DNA of 6,135 bases, taken from an uncultured Capnocytophaga sp. GTDB lineage: Bacteria; Bacteroidota; Bacteroidia; Flavobacteriales; Flavobacteriaceae. Where the stretch lies: positions 1 to 6,135 of the forward strand of contig CAJPPS010000088.1 in the NCBI GenBank assembly GCA_905372595.1, read 5' to 3'. Position numbers and translations under genes: made by a program. The notes below the pieces were generated by a model that searched no databases, was not told the DNA's origin, and saw only the letters and a list, made by a program, of their open reading frames with translations. Positions 1 to 6,121 of the stretch are shown piece after piece (within the stretch, counting starts at the first letter, position 1; each line of letters begins with the position of its first letter).

Positions 1-233
1 ATTTTAAAGCTATATGCTATATAAATTTCAAAGTCACTAAACTGAGTAATACCATCCATCCCAAAATTTTTATGTATAAAATAGAGATCTAAAGAGGATA
101 TACTCTGTAAAATGAACCAACCTAATATGAAAAAATACTCCCAACAGTGCTTATTTACAAATTTCTTTATTATAAAGAAACTGATTAAGTAAGGAATTAG
201 TCCTATAATAATGATGTATTTGAGACTTACCAT
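1..233 (-). CDS. Unidentified membrane protein, N-terminal part only (runs off the left edge)
   Basis: The frame opens with ATG at 233-231 and stays open for 77 codons to the window edge, so the C-terminus and stop are missing. An in-frame TAG two codons upstream of the ATG excludes a longer start. The visible protein begins MVSLKYIIIIGLIPYLISFF. A first hydrophobic segment covers residues about 6-22, a basic turn (KKFVNKH) about 23-29, and a second hydrophobic, aromatic segment about 32-48. A more polar stretch follows (SLDLYFIHKNFGMDG, then QFSDFEIY). I do not recognise the family; a multi-pass inner-membrane protein is the only supportable description. It begins 40 bp after the bshB1 stop on the same strand, with no hairpin or TAnnTTTG element between, so cotranscription with bshB1 is likely. 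The DNA is very AT-rich (about 26% GC over 1-240 by hand count), where 77 codons without a stop is unlikely by chance. Confidence 0.7.
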   Translation of the reverse strand, partial: MVSLKYIIIIGLIPYLISFFIIKKFVNKHCWEYFFILGWFILQSISSLDLYFIHKNFGMDGITQFSDFEIYIAYSFK

Positions 234-273
234 CGTCTATCATTAGTAAAGAAACAGTAAATAAAGAGGGAGA

Positions 274-993
274 TTATATAAGGTCACTGAGGTTTTCTAC
301 TGCTACATAGCGTTCCACATTGAATCCTTCGGCGTAATCACGGTTGATAAGCATACCCAGTTCCTGAGCGCGAAACTTGATACTGTCTTGGAAATTTTGG
401 CTAGTAATGACTGTTTGAGGGTCATTCCCTTCATCGGGGAGGAACTGCGAACGATAGGCGTATACAGTCTCGATTTTCTTCTCTAAGAAGCCTGTGATAT
501 CTACCACAAAATCAGGACGTAGGTCTTTCCATTGGATATAGTGATAGACCACCTTAGGGCGCCAAGCCTGTTGAGGAGAACCGTCCTCATCGGTGGTTTC
601 GATACGGCGCAAGCCACTGAGGAAACAAGCATCACTGACGAGTTTTCCTCCCTTGCCGTGGTCGATATGCCTATCATCGAAAGGGTTACAGATGACAATT
701 TCGGGGCGGTACTTTCGGATTTTCTTAATCACCTCTATCTGGTGCTCTTTGTCATTGAGGAAGAAACCATCGGCAAAGCAAAGGTTCTCTCTTACACTTA
801 TTTGGAGGATACGAGCAGCTTCCTCTGCTTCTTTACGGCGAAGTTCGGCACTACCACGGGTGCCCAATTCTCCCTGAGTAAGGTCAATGATCCCTACTTT
901 TTTTCCTAAGCTAATTTCTTTGGCGAGAGTGCCTGCACACCCAAGTTCTACATCGTCAGGGTGTGCTCCGAAGGCTAAAATGTCTAATTTCAT
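274..993 (-). CDS. bshB1: Bacillithiol biosynthesis deacetylase BshB1 (PIG-L/LmbE family)
   Basis: A 239-residue cytosolic zinc hydrolase. In bacillithiol synthesis it removes the acetyl group from GlcNAc-malate to give GlcN-malate, between the glycosyltransferase BshA and the cysteine-adding BshC; neither of those genes is visible here. The LmbE/PIG-L signature GAHPDDVELGC lies at residues 9-19. His11 and Asp14 are the expected zinc ligands and Asp13 the expected general base. The second motif, RHIDHG at 108-113, supplies His112 as third zinc ligand, with His109 as a probable active-site partner. The segment LTQGELGTRG (38-47) is also typical of BshB1. Length and both motifs match full-length Bacteroidota BshB1 proteins, with no sign of damage. 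The ATG at 993 places the signature at the usual distance from the N-terminus. The gene is GC-richer than its neighbours (about 47% over 301-960). Related LmbE-type deacetylases such as mycothiol conjugate amidase or BshB2 are less likely alternatives. Confidence 0.9.
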   Translation of the reverse strand: MKLDILAFGAHPDDVELGCAGTLAKEISLGKKVGIIDLTQGELGTRGSAELRRKEAEEAARILQISVRENLCFADGFFLNDKEHQIEVIKKIRKYRPEIVICNPFDDRHIDHGKGGKLVSDACFLSGLRRIETTDEDGSPQQAWRPKVVYHYIQWKDLRPDFVVDITGFLEKKIETVYAYRSQFLPDEGNDPQTVITSQNFQDSIKFRAQELGMLINRDYAEGFNVERYVAVENLSDLI

Positions 994-1020
994 ACTATTT
1001 ATTATTAAGTTTTATATAAA

Positions 1021-1041
1021 AGAATGAAGAATAATCATTCT
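1021..1041 (-). other. Short inverted repeat in the bshB1 leader
   Basis: AGAATGA (1021-1027) and TCATTCT (1035-1041) are perfect inverted copies around a 7-base spacer, 28 bp upstream of the bshB1 start. If transcription begins near the TATTTTTG box at 1052-1059, the repeat falls inside the 5' leader as a 7-bp hairpin, with only two G:C pairs. It could be a weak leader structure or a protein-binding palindrome. In DNA this AT-rich, chance is a serious alternative. Confidence 0.2.
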
Positions 1042-1051
1042 ATAATTTGTG

Positions 1052-1059
1052 CAAAAATA
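1052..1059 (-). promoter_or_regulatory. Probable bshB1 promoter, -7 element TATTTTTG
   Basis: On the minus strand TATTTTTGC fits the Bacteroidota -7 consensus TAnnTTTG. It lies 58 bp upstream of the bshB1 ATG and immediately downstream of the eno hairpin, where the next gene's promoter is expected. No TTG sits at the usual 17-23 bp upstream; the nearest (complement of 1072-1074) is only 12 bp away. The -33 part is therefore weak or absent, and the call rests on the -7 match and its position. Confidence 0.4.
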
Positions 1060-1060
1060 C

Positions 1061-1099
1061 AAAAACTTTTTCAAAGAAACGTACTTTGAAAAAGTTTTT
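1061..1099 (-). terminator. Intrinsic terminator of eno
   Basis: A perfect 16-bp inverted repeat: AAAAACTTTTTCAAAG at 1061-1076 and its exact complement at 1084-1099, with a 7-base loop (1077-1083). It starts 54 bp past the eno stop. In the minus-strand transcript the 3' arm ends in five U and is followed by GUAUUUUUG, giving an interrupted U tract. Only three of the 16 pairs are G:C, so stability comes from length. The plus-strand transcript would form the same helix, so it could act in both directions, although no plus-strand gene is present to need it. Confidence 0.75.
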
Positions 1100-1153
1100 A
1101 CTAAAAAAATATGAGAGTAGCTAAAAATATACTTTTTTAAAAATAGGATATGA

Positions 1154-2446
1154 TTAGTTTTTTACTCGGAAAGCTTGTTCTTGAGGATAATAAGCAACCT
1201 CTCCTAATTCCTCTTCTATACGAAGAAGTTGGTTATATTTAGCCATACGATCAGAACGAGATGCAGAACCAGTTTTGATTTGGCGGGTATTAAGTGCCAC
1301 AGCGAGGTCAGCGATGGTGTTATCTTCTGTTTCTCCAGAGCGGTGAGACATAATAGAGGTATATCCTGCTCGATGAGCCATATCCACAGCAGCAATAGTT
1401 TCGGTAAGTGTTCCTATCTGATTTACTTTGATAAGGATAGAGTTAGCCACTCCCTGAGCGATACCTCTTTCTAGGCGTTCTACATTGGTTACAAAAAGGT
1501 CATCTCCTACAAGTTGTACACGATCTCCGATGGCTTTAGTGAGTTGTTTCCATCCTTCCCAATCGTTTTCATCCATACCATCTTCAATGGAGATGATAGG
1601 ATATTTATTTACTAATTCGGTAAGGTAAGCTACTTGCTCAGCAGAAGTGCGTTTTTGCCCCTTAGCTCCCTCGAACTTAGTGTAATCATATATACCATTT
1701 TCATAAAACTCAGAGGAAGCACAGTCAAGAGCGATTTTCACCTCTTCACCGAACTTATATCCTGCTTTTTCTACTGCTTTTTTGATAGTTTCGATAGCAT
1801 CTTCAGTACCTTCAAAAGTAGGGGCGAAACCACCTTCATCACCTACAGCAGTACTAAGCCCACGATCGTGAAGTACTTTCTTTAGATTATGGAAAATCTC
1901 TGCTCCCATTTGCAAAGCGTGAGAGAAGGATTCGGCTTTAATAGGCATAATCATAAATTCCTGAAAAGCAATAGGAGCATCGGAATGAGATCCTCCATTG
2001 ATGATATTCATCATAGGAACAGGAAGATTATTGGCACTTACACCTCCTACATAGCGGAACAGAGGTAAGCCCAATTCAGCAGCAGCAGCTTTGGCTACAG
2101 CTAAGGATACTCCAAGGATTGCATTTGCTCCTAGCTTGGATTTGTTAGGAGTACCATCAAGCTCAATAAGAACTTTGTCTATTAAGTTCTGGTCAAATAC
2201 ATTCATTCCAATGATTTCTTCTGCAATAATATCATTGACATTTTCAACAGCTTTCAGAACGCTTTTACCTAGGTATTCTTTGCCTCCGTCACGAAGCTCA
2301 ACAGCTTCATATTCACCTGTAGAAGCTCCTGAGGGAACCGCAGCACGTCCTTTAGCACCACCATCGGTTACTACATCTACTTCAATGGTGGGGTTACCTC
2401 TTGAATCGAGGATTTGTCTGGCATGTACATCTAAAATGATACTCAT
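1154..2446 (-). CDS. eno: Enolase (phosphopyruvate hydratase)
   Basis: A complete 430-residue enolase, the cytosolic glycolytic enzyme that interconverts 2-phosphoglycerate and phosphoenolpyruvate with Mg2+; the length is normal for bacterial enolases. The N-terminal domain (about 1-135) carries the mobile-loop sequence SGASTG at 39-44. The C-terminal barrel carries the catalytic set. His154 is in GGSHSDAP, and Gln162-Glu163 in FQEFMI. Glu204 (GDEGGFAP, 202-209) is the proton-transfer partner. Asp241 (ALDCAS), Glu288 (SIEDG) and Asp315 (VGDDLFVTN) are the magnesium ligands. Lys340 (LIKVNQIGT) is the catalytic base. The family signature SHRSGETEDN lies at 367-376, and Lys391 is in KTGSASRSDR. 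No catalytic residue is missing. HSDAPIAFQEF instead of the HADN form of E. coli is, from memory, normal for Bacteroidota. The gene has its own TAnnTTTG element upstream and a long hairpin downstream, which suggests it is mostly monocistronic. There is no Shine-Dalgarno motif before the ATG; the leader is A/T-rich. Confidence 0.98.
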   Translation of the reverse strand: MSIILDVHARQILDSRGNPTIEVDVVTDGGAKGRAAVPSGASTGEYEAVELRDGGKEYLGKSVLKAVENVNDIIAEEIIGMNVFDQNLIDKVLIELDGTPNKSKLGANAILGVSLAVAKAAAAELGLPLFRYVGGVSANNLPVPMMNIINGGSHSDAPIAFQEFMIMPIKAESFSHALQMGAEIFHNLKKVLHDRGLSTAVGDEGGFAPTFEGTEDAIETIKKAVEKAGYKFGEEVKIALDCASSEFYENGIYDYTKFEGAKGQKRTSAEQVAYLTELVNKYPIISIEDGMDENDWEGWKQLTKAIGDRVQLVGDDLFVTNVERLERGIAQGVANSILIKVNQIGTLTETIAAVDMAHRAGYTSIMSHRSGETEDNTIADLAVALNTRQIKTGSASRSDRMAKYNQLLRIEEELGEVAYYPQEQAFRVKN

Positions 2447-2467
2447 ATAATTGATATTTTAAGATTA

Positions 2468-2475
2468 CAAAACTA
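2468..2475 (-). promoter_or_regulatory. Probable eno promoter, -7 element TAGTTTTG
   Basis: On the minus strand TAGTTTTG matches the Bacteroidota TAnnTTTG box, 21 bp upstream of the eno ATG. It implies a leader of only about 15 bases. At the expected -33 distance there is ATG (complement of 2497-2499, 21 bp spacing) in place of TTG, so the upstream part is imperfect. The box lies just past the yidC hairpin, as expected for an independent start of eno transcription. Confidence 0.5.
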
Positions 2476-2499
2476 AATAATTATGTGTTATAGATTCAT

Positions 2500-2538
2500 A
2501 AAGGCTGGCAATCAGCATCTCTCTGATTACCAACCTTT
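2500..2538 (-). terminator. Hairpin after yidC, probable terminator
   Basis: Arms at 2500-2515 (AAAGGCTGGCAATCAG on the plus strand) and 2523-2538 enclose a 7-base loop. As minus-strand RNA all 16 positions pair: seven G:C, seven A:U and two G:U. As plus-strand RNA the two wobble positions become A.C mismatches, so the structure is shaped for minus-strand transcripts. It begins 7 bp past the yidC stop. The U tract is poor (three U inside the stem, then AUGAAUC), so it may terminate incompletely or act mainly to protect the yidC mRNA 3' end. Confidence 0.7.
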
Positions 2539-2545
2539 AGAACTT

Positions 2546-4399
2546 TTATTTTTTCTTATTTTGAGCAGCGTTACGTTGGGCTTCTGCTTGCTCCATCATT
2601 TCACGCATTTTTCTTTGAAATTTGCTTTCTTTTCGAGGTTTTTGTTTGTTCTCCTGTATCTTGGCGTGAATACGTTTTTCATCAATAATCCAATATTTGA
2701 TAGCTAGCATTATAAAGATAGTAATCAGGTTGGAGATAAAGTAATATAAGCTCAGCCCACTTGCATAATTATTGAAGAAAAATAGCATCATAATAGGGGA
2801 GATGTACATCATAAACTTCATATTAGGCATTCCTTCTTGTTGAGGTTGTTGCATTTGCCCTGTAGTCATTAGCATATAGATTAGCATGGTTATAGAGGCT
2901 AATATAGGGAATAAGCTCACATGATTACCATAGAAAGGAATACTAAAGGGAAGGTGGGCGATAGAGTCATAAGAAGATAAATCTGTAGCCCATAGAAAAG
3001 ATTTTTGACGAAGTACAAAGGCTGTTGGGAAGAAGCTGAATAAAGCAAAGAAAACAGGCATTTGTAAAAGCGCAGGAATACAACCACTAAGAGGATTTAC
3101 CCCAGCCTTACTATACAAAGCCATTGTTTCTTGTTGGCGCTTCATTGCGTTTTCTTGACCTTTGTATTTGTTGTTAATTTCCTCTATTTCAGGGCGAAGT
3201 ACTTTCATTTTAGCTTGAGAAAGATACGATTTATATTGGATAGGAGAAAGTAGAATACGTACAATAATGGTCAATACAATAATGGCTAAACCTACGGTCA
3301 TAAAATTACTTAATAAATCGAATACAGGAATTACAAACCATTTGTTAATCCAACCAAAAATACCCCAACCTAGAGGAATAGCCTTGGTAAGCCCATATTC
3401 TTTATCATATTTTTTAAGTAAATGATAATCAGAAGGTCCATAATAGAAGTGAAGAGATTCGTTAATTTCTCCAGAGATATAGGTAATAGGAAAAGAAACG
3501 GAAAAGTCTTTCGTGTTCTGTACATTTTCACCTTCAGAAGTAGCCAAGTTTTCAACCCTGAAATTTCCTTCAGAAAAAGGCTTGGCACTAATGAGAAAAG
3601 AACTAAATAAGTGTTGCTTGAAATCTACCCATTGTACTTTATTCAGTGTTTTGGTCTCTACACCGCTTCCGCCAATACTTTTATCATCATTATTTTCATA
3701 TTGTGCTACAGCTAAGGTATATCTGTCCTCATAGGTAACACTTTTTTCCATACGGCGGGCTTTGAGCTTCCAAGAAAGGATAGGAGCATCTCCTGTATTA
3801 AGAGTTTTGCTAAGTCCTACACTACGAATCTGGAAATCTAAAAAATATTCATCGGGACGAAGTGTATATAGATATTCAAGGTATTCTGTAGCCGATACTT
3901 TGAGCTTCATAGAAAGGGTATTTCCAGAAAGAGTTGGCTCAAAATATAAGTCTTTTGTTTCTAATGTGCGATGATCATTGGTGGCAATCTTCAAGGAAAA
4001 AGAAGCATTATTATCTTTGATAAGCTCAACAGGCTTTCCGTTATAAGTTTTCTGATTTTTGATTAATAAATAGCTAATATACCCTCCTTTGTTGCTTACT
4101 TGTACTTTAATGAGTTCGTTTTCCATTTGAGTATAAGCTCCTTCTTTAGCAGAAGGTAGGGTAGCGGCATAGCCAAAAGCTCCTAATTGTTCTTTATACT
4201 TATTGAGTCCTAAAGAATCTGTAGGGAGAGAGGTTAAGGGTTGTTCTGCGGAGGAATCCTTGTTTTCTACAAAGGTTTTAGTCTCTGTAGAGGTAGTAGG
4301 AGTAGAGGTAGACTGATTATTGTACATAAAATACATAAGAATCACAAACATTACCACCATTCCTATAAGAGAGGTGAGATTCGTACGTCTTTCTTCCAT
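2546..4399 (-). CDS. yidC: Membrane protein insertase YidC (Oxa1 family)
   Basis: A complete 617-residue insertase that places proteins into the inner membrane, alone or with SecYEG. It has the Gram-negative layout. TM1 spans residues about 11-27, followed by a Ser/Thr-rich linker (about 29-64). The periplasmic beta-domain runs to about residue 335. TM2 (about 367-386) contains Arg381 in IIVRILLSPIQ, matching the conserved arginine of the hydrophilic groove. A charged cytoplasmic hairpin (about 393-430) follows, with KMKVLRPEIEEINNKY. TM3 (about 440-460) contains GCIPALLQMPVFFALF, a strong family motif. TM4 is about 493-512, and TM5/TM6 lie in about 528-570 (SPIMMLFFFNNYASGLSLYY). The tail 574-617 is strongly basic and ends NKKK, suiting ribosome contact. 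The ATG at 4399 gives the usual short cytoplasmic start MEERRTN before TM1. The gene lies 76 bp after pyrG on the same strand, an adjacency I recall from other Flavobacteriia. It has its own promoter and a 3' hairpin, so readthrough from pyrG and independent transcription are both possible. Confidence 0.97.
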   Translation of the reverse strand: MEERRTNLTSLIGMVVMFVILMYFMYNNQSTSTPTTSTETKTFVENKDSSAEQPLTSLPTDSLGLNKYKEQLGAFGYAATLPSAKEGAYTQMENELIKVQVSNKGGYISYLLIKNQKTYNGKPVELIKDNNASFSLKIATNDHRTLETKDLYFEPTLSGNTLSMKLKVSATEYLEYLYTLRPDEYFLDFQIRSVGLSKTLNTGDAPILSWKLKARRMEKSVTYEDRYTLAVAQYENNDDKSIGGSGVETKTLNKVQWVDFKQHLFSSFLISAKPFSEGNFRVENLATSEGENVQNTKDFSVSFPITYISGEINESLHFYYGPSDYHLLKKYDKEYGLTKAIPLGWGIFGWINKWFVIPVFDLLSNFMTVGLAIIVLTIIVRILLSPIQYKSYLSQAKMKVLRPEIEEINNKYKGQENAMKRQQETMALYSKAGVNPLSGCIPALLQMPVFFALFSFFPTAFVLRQKSFLWATDLSSYDSIAHLPFSIPFYGNHVSLFPILASITMLIYMLMTTGQMQQPQQEGMPNMKFMMYISPIMMLFFFNNYASGLSLYYFISNLITIFIMLAIKYWIIDEKRIHAKIQENKQKPRKESKFQRKMREMMEQAEAQRNAAQNKKK

Positions 4400-4439
4400 A
4401 GACTTTTTTATAAATATGATTTAATTTTTAATTATAAGG

Positions 4440-4470
4440 CAAAGGTACAAACAATTTTCAAACTATCCAA
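4440..4470 (-). promoter_or_regulatory. Probable yidC promoter, TTG-N20-TACCTTTG
   Basis: On the minus strand the -7 box TACCTTTG (complement of 4440-4447) has a TTG (complement of 4468-4470) exactly 20 bp upstream. A second TTG at 4471-4473 gives a 23-bp spacing. Both fit the Bacteroidota arrangement TTG-N17-23-TAnnTTTG. The box is 40 bp upstream of the yidC ATG and lies in the gap after pyrG. No terminator hairpin is visible in that gap, so this would be an internal promoter within a pyrG-yidC transcript. It is the most complete promoter match in the window. Confidence 0.65.
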
Positions 4471-4475
4471 CAAGA

Positions 4476-6092
4476 TTATTTTTCAAGTTTGTACTTCAGA
4501 GCAGCTTGAACGAAAGCAACAAAAAGAGGATGAGGGCGAGCTACAGTACTCTTATACTCTGGATGATACTGAACTCCTATAAACCAACGATGTTCAGGGA
4601 GCTCTATGACTTCTACTAAGCCTGTGTTAGGGTTAATTCCTGTACAGAGTAGCCCAGATTCCTCTAAAGGCTTCTTGTATTCATTATTAAATTCGTAACG
4701 GTGCCTGTGGCGTTCGCTGATGTGTTCTTCTCCATATACCTGATAGATTTTGCTATCTTTTGAAAGAGAACAATCCCACGCTCCAAGTCGCATAGTACCT
4801 CCTTTTTGAGTGATATGTTTCTGTTCTTCCATAAGGTCAATAACCTTATAGAGTGCATTGGGATTTACCTCTGCTGTATTGGCATTTTCGAAGCCAGCTA
4901 CGTGTCGAGCAAATTCTATCACAGCCATTTGCATTCCTAAGCAGATACCTAGGAAAGGAATATTCTGTTCTCTTACATACTGAACAGCTTTTATTTTCCC
5001 CTCTATACCGCGTTCTCCAAACCCTGGAGCTACAAGGACTCCGTCTAAACCATTGAATTTCTCTTGAATATTATTTTCTTCAAGATATTCAGAATGAATC
5101 ATAGTAATATCGACCTTCACTTCATTAGCTGCTCCAGCGTGGATAAAGGCTTCAAGGATAGACTTATAAGCATCAGGGAGTTCCACATACTTTCCAACAA
5201 GCCCAATACGAACTCGATGCTTGGGGTTCTTATGACGTTGTAAGAATGTATTCCATTGGCTCAGGTCAGGAGCTGTACTTTCTGAGAGAGCTAACTTCTT
5301 AAGGACCACACTATCTAATCCTTCTAGTAACATAAGGTTAGGGACATCATATATAGTAGGAACATCAATAGATTGAATAACAGCTTCTTTCTTTACATTA
5401 CAGAATAGAGCGAGCTTCTGCCTAAGATCATCAGGGAGATCTCTATCGGTACGACATACAAGAACATCAGCCTTAAGCCCACTTTCCATAAGAGCTTTTA
5501 CACTGTGTTGGGTGGGTTTTGTTTTGAGTTCTCCAGCAGCAGCTAAGTAAGGAATAAGGGTCAGGTGTATTACCATCGCATTATCATCACCCAATTCCCA
5601 TTGTAATTGCCGAACGGCTTCTATATAGGGGAGGGATTCTATATCTCCCACAGTACCACCTATTTCAGTGATAACAATATCATAATCACCTTTTTTTCCT
5701 AAGAGCTGAATACGGTCTTTAATTTCATTAGTGATATGTGGAATTACCTGAACAGTTTTTCCAAGAAATTCACCACGGCGTTCCTTTTCTATAACACTTT
5801 GATAGATGCGCCCAGTGGTAACGTTATTGGCTTGAGAGGTATATACATTAAGAAAACGTTCGTAATGACCCAAGTCTAAATCTGTTTCAGCTCCATCTTC
5901 AGTGACATAACATTCGCCGTGTTCGTAAGGGTTTAGGGTACCAGGGTCAATATTAATATAAGGATCAAGTTTCTGGATAGTAACCTTATATCCTCTGGTT
6001 TGCAGGAGTTTAGCTAAGGAAGCAGCAATGATTCCTTTACCAAGAGAAGAAGTAACTCCCCCTGTTACAAAAATATATTTAGTACTCTTCAT
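4476..6092 (-). CDS. pyrG: CTP synthase (glutamine-hydrolysing)
   Basis: A complete 538-residue cytosolic enzyme that makes CTP from UTP, ATP and glutamine, the last step of de novo cytidine nucleotide synthesis. The N-terminal amidoligase domain (about 1-270) holds the P-loop-like GGVTSSLGKG (11-20, Lys19) and Lys41 in KLDPYINIDPGT. Metal and nucleotide residues include Asp71 (AETDLDLGHYERF) and Glu143 (EIGGTVGDIES). KTKPTQHSVK at 190-199 belongs to the UTP/CTP site. The class I glutaminase domain (about 292-538) has the nucleophile Cys384 in GICLGMQ and the partners His510 and Glu512 in YHPEY; GFGERG at 357-362 fits the oxyanion region. I start it at the ATG at 6092, giving MKSTKYIFVTGG, the usual N-terminus. 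An in-frame TTG at 6116 would add eight residues (MPYVFNLN) but lies within the probable -7 promoter box, so it is very unlikely to be translated. All catalytic residues are present. Confidence 0.97.
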   Translation of the reverse strand: MKSTKYIFVTGGVTSSLGKGIIAASLAKLLQTRGYKVTIQKLDPYINIDPGTLNPYEHGECYVTEDGAETDLDLGHYERFLNVYTSQANNVTTGRIYQSVIEKERRGEFLGKTVQVIPHITNEIKDRIQLLGKKGDYDIVITEIGGTVGDIESLPYIEAVRQLQWELGDDNAMVIHLTLIPYLAAAGELKTKPTQHSVKALMESGLKADVLVCRTDRDLPDDLRQKLALFCNVKKEAVIQSIDVPTIYDVPNLMLLEGLDSVVLKKLALSESTAPDLSQWNTFLQRHKNPKHRVRIGLVGKYVELPDAYKSILEAFIHAGAANEVKVDITMIHSEYLEENNIQEKFNGLDGVLVAPGFGERGIEGKIKAVQYVREQNIPFLGICLGMQMAVIEFARHVAGFENANTAEVNPNALYKVIDLMEEQKHITQKGGTMRLGAWDCSLSKDSKIYQVYGEEHISERHRHRYEFNNEYKKPLEESGLLCTGINPNTGLVEVIELPEHRWFIGVQYHPEYKSTVARPHPLFVAFVQAALKYKLEK

Positions 6093-6113
6093 ATTAAGAT
6101 TGAAAACATAGGG

Positions 6114-6121
6114 CAAAAGTA
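6114..6121 (-). promoter_or_regulatory. Probable pyrG promoter, -7 element TACTTTTG
   Basis: On the minus strand TACTTTTGC matches TAnnTTTG, 21 bp upstream of the chosen pyrG ATG. The matching -33 TTG would lie at or beyond the right window edge and cannot be checked. Transcription would begin close to 6105-6108, giving a leader of roughly 15 bases. The box contains the TTG triplet that would otherwise serve as an upstream start codon. Confidence 0.5.

Noticed and set aside
162..180. Near-perfect AT palindrome TTTCTTTAT-T-ATAAAGAAA, considered as a bshB1 terminator
   Set aside because: It lies inside the edge ORF, encoding part of SFFIIKK, and more than 90 bp past the bshB1 stop. Its only G:C pair is one per stem. 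Chance in AT-rich coding DNA is the simpler reading.
532..909. A 125-codon open frame on the plus strand, overlapping another of 94 codons at 593-877
   Set aside because: Both lie entirely opposite bshB1, which has clear catalytic motifs. Their translations show no recognisable domain; they are shadows of the real gene.
994..1153. Possible small gene or regulatory RNA in the longest intergenic gap
   Set aside because: Apart from the eno hairpin, the short inverted repeat and the -7 box, I see only AT-rich sequence without a convincing start, frame or conserved RNA fold.
2091..2450. A 119-codon open frame on the plus strand opposite the start of eno
   Set aside because: It is the complement of highly conserved enolase codons, and its low-complexity Ser/Pro/Ala-rich product is typical of antisense shadows.
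4241..4582. A 113-codon plus-strand open frame spanning the yidC-pyrG gap
   Set aside because: It crosses the yidC start, the gap and the pyrG end. Its product has no recognisable features, and the gap is better explained by the yidC promoter on the other strand.
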